This document shows positions 6,745-12,090 of a stretch of DNA of 12,090 bases, piece by piece. Location: assembly GCA_035310125.1 (NCBI GenBank), contig DATGEP010000242.1, forward strand, positions 1 to 12,090. The letters run 5' to 3'. Both the position numbers and the translations under genes were made by a program. The DNA comes from DATGEP01 sp035310125 (GTDB lineage Bacteria; Chloroflexota; Ktedonobacteria; Ktedonobacterales; JADMIN01). How positions within the stretch are numbered: position 1 is the first letter of the stretch; every line of letters starts with the position of its first letter. Below the pieces are notes generated by a model that saw nothing but the letters and a program-made list of their open reading frames with translations, was not told the origin of the DNA and ran no database searches.

Positions 6745-7119
6745 ATGGGATATTCACCAGCTTTCGATACAGTTGACACCACAGAAGCGCTGCTTGACAG
6801 GCATGCGGTACTTGCGCATAGTCGTGCCAGGCATGAAGTTTTGCGCTTCGGTGGACTGGGATTCGATCCGCGTACTGGGGCGGCAAACTGGCGCGGCAAG
6901 ACGCTGGCGCTGGCGGTCCAGGACCGCGAGGTGCTGGGTGTTCTGATGCATCGTGCTGGCCAGATCGTGAGCCGGCAATCGCTAACGAGCTTGCTGGGTG
7001 TGCCGGCGGAGCGGCTTGAACGCCGGATGCTGCAGCTTCGCGAGGCGCTCAAGGCCGCGGGTGTGTCATGTCTCCCCGTGAACGTAGATGGCCTCGGCTA
7101 CGTGCTCTGGCGCTGTTAA
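6745..7119 (+). CDS. Stand-alone OmpR/PhoB-type winged-helix DNA-binding protein
   Basis: The product is 124 residues from ATG 6745, behind GGAGGAA (6733-6739). The frame is open to 6640 but lacks a ribosome site there. Residues ~33-122 follow the Trans_reg_C layout: a short N-terminal beta sheet (LRFGGLGFDPRTG...WRGKTLAL), then QDREVLGVLMHRAGQIVSRQSL (the 'lt..E..lL..L....g.vvsr..L' helices), a recognition helix LERRMLQLREALKAAG ('v...i..LR.kL'), and the C-terminal wing VNVDGLGYVLW. The first ~30 residues are too short for a receiver domain, so no phospho-acceptor Asp is present. It is likely a small transcription regulator or a domain that pairs with another protein. Targets are unknown. 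It is monocistronic: a strong terminator follows 31 bases after its stop. Confidence 0.82.
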   Translation: MGYSPAFDTVDTTEALLDRHAVLAHSRARHEVLRFGGLGFDPRTGAANWRGKTLALAVQDREVLGVLMHRAGQIVSRQSLTSLLGVPAERLERRMLQLREALKAAGVSCLPVNVDGLGYVLWRC

Positions 7120-7150
7120 AAGCGACAGCTACAACTACATAACGCGATGC

Positions 7151-7194
7151 GACGCCTCACGTGAGCGGTCTCTCACCTGGGGCGTCTTCGTTTT
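7151..7194 (+). terminator. Rho-independent terminator after the winged-helix gene
   Basis: Arms 7151-7165 and 7172-7186 pair over 15 positions with one mismatch and one G-U pair, with a 6-base loop and the base closed by GACGCC/GGCGTC. TTCGTTTT (7187-7194) follows immediately. It may also slow minus-strand transcripts leaving the dehalogenase gene at 7248, though no T run exists on that side. Confidence 0.85.
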
Positions 7195-7247
7195 GCGCTC
7201 GCTGGTACAGGCATCCCTGGGCGCCTCTACGATGTTGTGATGGGTGG

Positions 7248-8159
7248 TCAGACGGGCAGCGGAGTGCGCTCGATGAACTCGGCGATGAGGCGGGCGATGT
7301 CTTCGCCCTTCTCCTCTTGCAGGAAGTGCCCGGCATCCTTGATAGTGATAGGTGGCTGGTCCTGCGCGGAAGGAATCAGCTCGCGGAAGAAGGTGTCGCC
7401 ACCGCGTGTGATTGGATCGCCGTCGGAGAACATCACCAGCGCAGGCTTTGACCAGCTAGCAAGGGATGAGCGCGCCTGCCGCATCTCCGCCGCGCCCGGT
7501 TGGTCGGGCTGTGTTGGCACGAGTGCGGGGAAGGCACGCGCGCCGGCTTTATAGGAGGCGTCGGGAAACGGCGCTTCATAAGCGGCGAGCACATCCGGCG
7601 GCAGCGCGTCGCCGTGCGTCAGGCCGGACATAATGATGCGGCCAATGGACAGATCGGGCGAGCGCAATGCGACGGCCTGCCAGGCATAGAATGCGCGGCT
7701 CATCCGGCCGTCACCCGCCGGAAGCCCTGTATTCATGATGACCAGCCGCGCGAAGCGCTCTGTCTGCTCGGCGGCGATGGGCAGCCCGAGGAGGCCGCCC
7801 CAATCCTGGCAGACGAGGGTGATGCGCTCTAGCCGCAGAATATCGAGAAAGCGCGCGAGCGCATCATGGTGCATGTGATAGGAGTAGTCGCTGATCTCCG
7901 TGAATTTGTCGGAGCGACCGAAGCCGATGAGGTCTGGCGCGACGACTCGGAACTGAGGCGCGAGGATGCGAATTATCTTACGATAGAGATAGCTCCACGA
8001 TGGCTCGCCGTGGATGCAGAGAATCGTCTCAGTCGCCCCTGCACGCGGGCCTTCGTCCACAAAGTGCATGCGCACACCGTCCAAATCGGCGTAGTGTGGC
8101 GCGAAGGGATACTCGGGCAGGTTGGCGAAACGCTCATCAGGCGTGCGAAGGATCGGCAT
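7248..8159 (-). CDS. Haloalkane dehalogenase, subfamily I-like
   Basis: Alpha/beta-hydrolase of 303 residues that would cleave carbon-halogen bonds with water (EC 3.8.1.5), cytoplasmic. Numbered from Met at 8159: HGEPSW (50-55, oxyanion region), QDWGG with nucleophile Asp119 and halide-binding Trp120, FYAWQ with a cap Trp160 matching the second halide-binding Trp of DhlA, APFPDASYKAG (196-206, a segment shared with DhlA), MFSDGDPI with acid Asp248, and DAGHFLQEE with His278. The order and spacing fit the DhlA-type pentad, lacking DhlA's extra cap insertion. The upstream ATG at 8165 directly abuts GGGGAGG, so the second ATG at 8159 with a 6-base spacing is preferred. It lies 37 bases downstream of the patatin gene on the same strand, so the two are likely co-transcribed. 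Natural substrate unknown; epoxide hydrolase is excluded by the missing cap tyrosines only by inference. Confidence 0.88.
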   Translation of the reverse strand: MPILRTPDERFANLPEYPFAPHYADLDGVRMHFVDEGPRAGATETILCIHGEPSWSYLYRKIIRILAPQFRVVAPDLIGFGRSDKFTEISDYSYHMHHDALARFLDILRLERITLVCQDWGGLLGLPIAAEQTERFARLVIMNTGLPAGDGRMSRAFYAWQAVALRSPDLSIGRIIMSGLTHGDALPPDVLAAYEAPFPDASYKAGARAFPALVPTQPDQPGAAEMRQARSSLASWSKPALVMFSDGDPITRGGDTFFRELIPSAQDQPPITIKDAGHFLQEEKGEDIARLIAEFIERTPLPV

Positions 8160-8196
8160 GGACATCCTCCCCTTGGAAGAGACGCGATATCGCGTG

Positions 8197-9279
8197 TTAC
8201 GCGCGGAGGCTGGCGTCTTGGCGCAGGTGCAGGTTGAGATATTCGCGGGCCTGCTGGTAGCCGCGCTCGATCCACTCGGGTGCTTTGCCGAACTCTAGGG
8301 CACCGCCACCGTCGCCGGTATCTGGCTGTAACACGTGGACTTCGATGCCGCGGGGCATCCGCTCCAGCGCGCGAGTGAGCTGGTAGCGGCTCATCACTTG
8401 CACTGTTCGCTCCAGCACGGCGGCAAGCGGCGGTGTACCTAATCCGTGCCGCACTGTGCGCGGGTCGCCGTCCGAAGTCCAGAGCGGCGCGCCAGCGCTG
8501 CTCTCATCATAGCCGACATCCAGCACGAAGACGCGGCGCGCGCCCAGCCCCAGCGCCGTCTCCAGACTGCAATTATCGAGCGTGCCGCCGTCCACATAGA
8601 CGGCGTCGCCAACGCGCACCGGCGGAAAGACGCCGGGAATGGCTGAGGAGGCGAGCACGGCAGGTGCCAACGGTCCCGAGGAAAAGATGGTGCGCGTGCC
8701 ATGGGTGAGATCCGCCGCGATGATGCGCAGTGGCACAGCCATGTCCTCGAAGCGCAGATTCTTCAGGTAGCGCTTGATGAAGTGTTGCATACCGGCGTCG
8801 CTATAGAGCGAGGGAAAGCTGGCGCTCAGGCGCCGCGCGATGGACAGGAGTCGCATGCTCGCCATCGCCTGTGGCGGCGTGTGCGCGGGTGGCTCGATAT
8901 CGAGCAGCACGCGCGCTGGATGTGTCGTATGCCAGGCGGCTTCAAGGGCGGCGATGCCCGCGAGTGTAGGGTCGTGCGCGATCCAGGCAGCATTCCATGC
9001 GCCGATCGAGGTGCCGATGACGATATCGGGTCGCTCGCCGTGTTCCAGAAGCGCCCTTAGGATACCTACCTGAAGCGCGCCGCGGGCGCCGCCGCCAGAG
9101 AGCACAAACGCGGTGTAGTTGCGCCAGCGAGGCCGGCGTGGTGTGAGAGAGATGGCGGGAGCGACGGGCGCGGTAAGCTCGGAAGCGGGATCCGCCGATG
9201 GGGCAGCAGACTGGTAGCTATTGAAATGGCCGTTGGAAGAAGCGCCATCAGGAGCGCGTGGAGGTTCCGTCGCTGGCAT
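8197..9279 (-). CDS. Patatin-like phospholipase
   Basis: The product is 360 residues from ATG 9279 behind AGGAG eight bases upstream. Patatins are lipid acyl hydrolases using a Ser-Asp dyad. Visible: an oxyanion loop SGGGARG (61-67), the nucleophile elbow GTSIG with Ser91 (89-93), SSAIPGVFPP (211-220), which is typical of the family before the active Asp, and the DGG motif with Asp230 (230-232). The first ~50 residues are Pro/Ala/Ser-rich and probably disordered, with no signal peptide, so the enzyme should act inside the cell. The C-terminal ~110 residues lack family motifs. It is the first gene of a likely operon with the haloalkane dehalogenase and is divergent from fabF, with a shared 199-bp control region. 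Membrane-lipid turnover is a plausible role; the substrate is not shown by sequence. Confidence 0.9.
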   Translation of the reverse strand: MPATEPPRAPDGASSNGHFNSYQSAAPSADPASELTAPVAPAISLTPRRPRWRNYTAFVLSGGGARGALQVGILRALLEHGERPDIVIGTSIGAWNAAWIAHDPTLAGIAALEAAWHTTHPARVLLDIEPPAHTPPQAMASMRLLSIARRLSASFPSLYSDAGMQHFIKRYLKNLRFEDMAVPLRIIAADLTHGTRTIFSSGPLAPAVLASSAIPGVFPPVRVGDAVYVDGGTLDNCSLETALGLGARRVFVLDVGYDESSAGAPLWTSDGDPRTVRHGLGTPPLAAVLERTVQVMSRYQLTRALERMPRGIEVHVLQPDTGDGGGALEFGKAPEWIERGYQQAREYLNLHLRQDASLRA

Positions 9280-9317
9280 TGAAATATCTCCTCAACACGA
9301 TACCGTGGTACGGCTGC

Positions 9318-9326
9318 ATTTTACCA
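9318..9326 (-). promoter_or_regulatory. Extended -10 promoter of the patatin-dehalogenase operon
   Basis: On the minus strand TGG plus TAAAAT (9326-9318) forms an extended -10, about 39 bases before ATG 9279. The -35 position is weak (AACCTG) and lies inside the fabF -35 area, so the two divergent promoters would compete or be co-regulated. Confidence 0.5.
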
Positions 9327-9344
9327 TACAACCGACTGGCCAGG

Positions 9345-9374
9345 TTGACACGCCGCGTCAGCGACAATTATGTT
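9345..9374 (+). promoter_or_regulatory. Primary sigma promoter of fabF
   Basis: A perfect -35 TTGACA (9345-9350) and a -10 TATGTT (9369-9374) are 18 bp apart. An overlapping TGTTATCCT (9371-9379) could act as extended -10 with a slightly later start. Transcription would begin near 9382-9387, leaving a leader of ~95 bases before fabF. Confidence 0.6.
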
Positions 9375-9402
9375 ATCCTCGTCATCTGAAGGTGGTGGAT
9401 GA

Positions 9403-9450
9403 ATGCACAGAGGTATCACGTGGCATGATACCTCTGCGCTTTCGAGATGA
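9403..9450 (+). CDS. Putative leader ORF 1 of fabF
   Basis: A 15-codon frame, MHRGITWHDTSALSR, starts at ATG 9403 seven bases after AAGGTGG (9389-9395), one mismatch from the ideal Shine-Dalgarno site. It begins ~20 bases after the likely transcript start. The inverted repeat 9408-9436 lies inside it. Its stop TGA (9448-9450) overlaps the next ATG as ATGA. A competing ATG at 9399 is too close to the ribosome site. Expression is unproven; short frames arise by chance. Confidence 0.35.
   Translation: MHRGITWHDTSALSR
9408..9436. promoter_or_regulatory. 11-bp perfect inverted repeat in the fabF leader
   Basis: CAGAGGTATCA (9408-9418) and TGATACCTCTG (9426-9436) are exact reverse complements with a 7-base spacer. 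The outer bases 9405-9406 and 9438-9439 also pair after one mismatch. It is about 25-30 bp downstream of the predicted transcript start and 42 bp before the fabF ATG. No T run follows, so it is not a terminator. It fits a repressor operator (a dimeric TetR/MarR/FadR-type site) or an RNA hairpin acting on translation. Confidence 0.7.
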
Positions 9451-9482
9451 ATGTGGAACGGCAAGGGAGAGGTCAGCCATGA
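9447..9482 (+). CDS. Putative leader ORF 2 of fabF
   Basis: An 11-codon frame, MNVERQGRGQP, starts at ATG 9447 inside an ATGA overlap with leader ORF 1. It ends at TGA 9480-9482, itself an ATGA overlap with the fabF start (9479). It has no ribosome site of its own and could only be read by re-initiation. The fabF ribosome site AAGGGAGAGG (9463-9472) lies within it. Confidence 0.3.
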   Translation: MNVERQGRGQP

Positions 9483-10720
9483 GCAAGCGTGTCGTCGTCA
9501 CGGGAATCGGTTTGGTTACGCCCGTCGGGCACGACATGGCAGCCACCTGGGAAGCGTTGTGTGCCGGGCGGTCCGGCGTCGCGCCGATTACGTCGTTCGA
9601 CACGCACGACCATGCGGTGACGTTTGGCGCCGAGGTGAAGGACTTTGACCCGACGCCATACTATGAGAACAAGAAGGAGATCCGGCGCAACGATCCGTTC
9701 GTGCATCTGGCGCTGGCTGCCAGTAAACAGGCGATTGCCGACGCGGACTTTGTCGTGACAGAGGAGAATGCCGACGACGTGGGTGTCTTGATCGGTTCAG
9801 GCGTCGGCGGCATCAAGACACTTCATGAGCAGTTTCGCGTGCTCTTCGAGAAAGGCCCCGACCGCATCAGTCCGTTCTTTGTCACGATGTATGTAGCGGA
9901 CATGGCGGCGGGCTATGTTTCGATGGCAGTTGGCGCGCGTGGACCGAACTTCGCACCGGTATCCGCTTGCGCAACGGGAGCCAACGCCATTGGCGAAGCG
10001 GCGGAGATCATCCGGCGCGGCGCGGCGGTGGCAATGCTTGCCGGAGGCACCGAATGCGGTATCTCGCCCATCGCGGTGGCCGCGTTCGCCTCGATGCACG
10101 CGCTCTCGCGCCGCAACGACGAGCCTGCACGGGCCAGCCGTCCTTTCGACGCCGAACGGGATGGCTTCGTGATGGGTGAAGGCGCGGGCATTCTGTTGCT
10201 GGAGGAGGCGGATCATGCGCGTGCGCGCGGCGCTCGCATCTACGCTGAGCTTGTCGGGTATGGCACGTCGTCGGATGGCTATCATATTGTTGAGCCAGCG
10301 CCCGGCGGCGAGGGGCTGGTGCGAGCTATGCGGCGAGCGCTGGAGCAGGCCGAAGCGCCAGCGGATACGGTGGGTTACATCAATGCGCATGGAACAAGCA
10401 CAGCGTATAACGATGAACGGGAGACAGCAGCGATTAAAACAGTCTTCGGCGAACATGCCTATACACTCGCGGTCAGCTCCACCAAATCCATGATCGGGCA
10501 CACCTTCGGCGCGGCGGGCGCCATCGAGGCGGCAGTCACAGTTTTGACGATTGCCAACAGCCTGATGACACCAACCATCAACTATGAACATCCTGATCCA
10601 GCGTGCGATCTGGACTACGTGCCCAATGTGGCGCGTGAAGCGCGCGTGGAGGTCGCGCTCTCAAACTCGATGGGGTTCGGCGGCCATAACGCGGTGCTCG
10701 TCTTCAGGCGCTACGTGTAA
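9479..10720 (+). CDS. fabF: 3-oxoacyl-[acyl-carrier-protein] synthase II (KAS II)
   Basis: The product is 413 residues, the same length as E. coli FabF. It condenses malonyl-ACP with acyl-ACP in fatty-acid elongation, as a cytoplasmic homodimer. The Cys-His-His triad is complete: VSACATGAN with Cys164, NAHGTST with His304, KSMIGHTFGAAG with Lys336 and His341. The start VVVTGIGLVTPVG and the end SMGFGGHNAVLVF with gating Phe400 are also typical. In the segment around residue 266 the sequence is DGYHIVEPAPGGEG, where many FabF enzymes have DAYHMT; the usual Thr is Val here, which may affect the pantetheine channel. The start is ATG 9479 with AAGGGAGAGG six bases before; the longer frame from 9221 runs through the promoter and is not used. 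It stands alone, without fabD, fabG or acpP. No clear terminator is visible in the 105-bp convergent gap after it. Confidence 0.95.
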   Translation: MSKRVVVTGIGLVTPVGHDMAATWEALCAGRSGVAPITSFDTHDHAVTFGAEVKDFDPTPYYENKKEIRRNDPFVHLALAASKQAIADADFVVTEENADDVGVLIGSGVGGIKTLHEQFRVLFEKGPDRISPFFVTMYVADMAAGYVSMAVGARGPNFAPVSACATGANAIGEAAEIIRRGAAVAMLAGGTECGISPIAVAAFASMHALSRRNDEPARASRPFDAERDGFVMGEGAGILLLEEADHARARGARIYAELVGYGTSSDGYHIVEPAPGGEGLVRAMRRALEQAEAPADTVGYINAHGTSTAYNDERETAAIKTVFGEHAYTLAVSSTKSMIGHTFGAAGAIEAAVTVLTIANSLMTPTINYEHPDPACDLDYVPNVAREARVEVALSNSMGFGGHNAVLVFRRYV

Positions 10721-10825
10721 CTCATCGAGAGGTGGCCACAAACCGAAGCTCTGCCTGAAGACGGCATGCGTGGTTGTTGGGCAAATTAGCAGGATCAGCG
10801 TGCCCCTCATCACGCCCATCACGCT

Positions 10826-12090
10826 TCACTGGCTCCCGCTGAGCGCCTCAGCCACGGTGGCATCCAGAGACAGGGCACTGCCCTCCGCCCAAGCGGCGGC
10901 GAAGGGGCCCGCACCCAGCGCAGTGCGCGCGGTGGTGAGCACCTGCTCGACCGCCTCTCCCTCCGGCGCCGGCAAGGGCGTGTGGGCCAGCGCGCGGTGC
11001 GCCGCCGCCGCCGCGCAGAGCCGCACCGCCAGGGCGGCGTGCCCCATAGCAGTCAACGTTGCTGCCAACCCTTCCACACACCACGCGATGAACGTCGGAT
11101 TACGAAATGCTCGCAGTCGAAGCAAACTCTCGTGATAGCGCTGACGCGCGACCGCATAGTGCTGCTGTTGGTGGGCCAGATGTCCCAATAACGTGGTAAT
11201 GACGGCCTCATCCCACGCGGCTTTGCTGGCCCGCGCCTCGTCGAGGCCCTCGCTGAGCAGCGACTCTGCTCGCGCTGTATCTCCCTGTTGTCCCGCGAGC
11301 TCACCCAACTGGACGAGCGCACGCGTGCGGAGGTCGCGCCGCCCAGCCCGTCCGGCAAAGACATAGCTCTCGGTGAATGCGTGCGCGGCACGCTCCAGCT
11401 TCCCGCTCGCCTGAGCCACGAGGCCTTGCGTCAGATACGCATCGCTTATGGCTGCCTCGTCCTGGATGCGCTCAGCCAGGCGTACGGCCTCGCCGGTACG
11501 TGCATCCGCCTGCTCCATGTGTCCCTGGTTCAACAGCGCGCGCGAAAGACCGTTGAGGCGCTCGACCCGCAGCTGGTGCGGCGCCATAATCTGCCCCTTC
11601 CGACCGGCCTCCTCGTCGAGCGCCAGCATGCGCACTAGCCAGTGAACGGCTTCCTCGATCAGCCCTTGCATGAAGAGCACCTGCGCGAAACCTGCCAGCC
11701 GCATCCCAACATCCGCCTCCTCATGCGCCTCGGCCCAGGCTAGTGCGGCACGGAAATTGGGCAGGTCACGTGCTAGTGCGCCGCTCCGCATGGCGGGTTC
11801 CAGCCGAGGCGAATCGGTGACGAGGTGCGCAAACCAGACCGCATGCCGGCGCTGGCAGGCTTCTTTTTCAGCCGCTTGGCGCAGGCGCATGAGTGCGTAG
11901 TCGCGGGTAACCTCCAGGAGGCGAAAGCGTGCCCGACCCGCCACGACCTCGGCTTGCACCAGACTGGCATCCACAAGCTCCGCCAGCGCCAGAACGACCT
12001 CCTGATGCGATGGCGCCTGCTCCCAGCAGATGGACCGCGCGGCCTCTACCGTCCACCCGCCGACGAAGACCGCCAGCGAGCGAAACACCT
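10826..12090 (-). CDS. C-terminal TPR part of a large ATPase-type transcriptional regulator, cut by right edge
   Basis: The frame is open to the last base, so the 5' part of the gene lies outside the window. A GTG at 12088 is only an internal codon. The visible ~421 residues start with FRSLAVFVGGWTVEAARSIC, the winged segment that follows the AAA/NB-ARC-like ATPase domain in the COG3903 'predicted ATPase' regulators. VLALAELVDASLVQAE and RFRLLEVTRDYALMRL, typical of that junction, follow. About 300 residues of helical TPR-like repeats come next, rich in Ala, Leu, Glu and Arg. The end, AARTALGAGPFAAAWAEG-like with ALSLDATVAEAL, closes such proteins. They couple a DNA-binding or kinase N-terminus to an ATPase and a TPR sensor. 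Which N-terminus applies here cannot be seen. Confidence 0.85.
   Translation of the reverse strand, partial: VFRSLAVFVGGWTVEAARSICWEQAPSHQEVVLALAELVDASLVQAEVVAGRARFRLLEVTRDYALMRLRQAAEKEACQRRHAVWFAHLVTDSPRLEPAMRSGALARDLPNFRAALAWAEAHEEADVGMRLAGFAQVLFMQGLIEEAVHWLVRMLALDEEAGRKGQIMAPHQLRVERLNGLSRALLNQGHMEQADARTGEAVRLAERIQDEAAISDAYLTQGLVAQASGKLERAAHAFTESYVFAGRAGRRDLRTRALVQLGELAGQQGDTARAESLLSEGLDEARASKAAWDEAVITTLLGHLAHQQQHYAVARQRYHESLLRLRAFRNPTFIAWCVEGLAATLTAMGHAALAVRLCAAAAAHRALAHTPLPAPEGEAVEQVLTTARTALGAGPFAAAWAEGSALSLDATVAEALSGSQ

Noticed and set aside
9221..9478. Longer N-terminus of FabF from 9221
   Set aside because: The extension would cover the patatin start region and the fabF promoter, and it adds 86 residues not found in the family.
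9797..10591. A 264-codon minus-strand frame
   Set aside because: It is antisense to fabF, Arg/Cys/His-rich, with no recognisable domain.
10721..10825. Terminator between fabF and the TPR regulator gene
   Set aside because: Only short stems (GCGTG/CACGC, GCC/GGC) without a T run were seen.

Overview
The window is GC-rich, densely packed chromosomal DNA with no phage, transposon, CRISPR or plasmid signature. The gene content points to a bacterium with Chloroflexota (possibly Ktedonobacteria-like) character. This rests on the mix of a lipoprotein built of 'VWAVG...IEHWDGT.W' repeats, a large TPR/ATPase-type regulator, a patatin, an AIM24 protein and a stand-alone FabF. Taxonomy is inferred from family content only.

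Layout from left to right. Positions 1-1336 (minus) hold the N-terminal part of a secreted beta-propeller-like lipoprotein that runs off the left edge and has a full stop-free frame to base 1. A short divergent gap carries a perfect TGTGA-N6-TCACA (CRP/FNR-type) site. A four-helix membrane protein with a Gly/Pro/Tyr tail (1571-2266, plus) and an orotate phosphoribosyltransferase-like PRTase (2474-3166, plus) follow. A kanamycin-nucleotidyltransferase-like enzyme (3272-3973, minus) comes next. A structured gap of about 470 bp holds a long palindrome, a 9-bp tandem repeat and a GC-rich hairpin. An AIM24-family protein (4445-5155, minus) is divergent from a two-helix membrane protein with a very long disordered tail (5379-6557, plus). 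A stand-alone winged-helix protein (6745-7119, plus) is closed by a strong intrinsic terminator.

The right third is lipid and halocarbon flavoured. A patatin phospholipase (8197-9279) and a haloalkane dehalogenase (7248-8159) form a two-gene minus-strand operon. The patatin is divergent from fabF (9479-10720, plus). The fabF leader has a consensus -35, an 11-bp perfect inverted repeat and two tiny leader ORFs chained by ATGA overlaps into the fabF start. The window ends inside the C-terminal TPR part of a large regulator (10826 to beyond the right edge, minus).

No single multi-gene defence or biosynthetic system is visible. The most interesting items are the fabF leader arrangement, the ANT(4')-like enzyme with all catalytic residues conserved, the dehalogenase-patatin operon, and the CRP-like operator. 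All calls come from reading the sequence; no database search was run.
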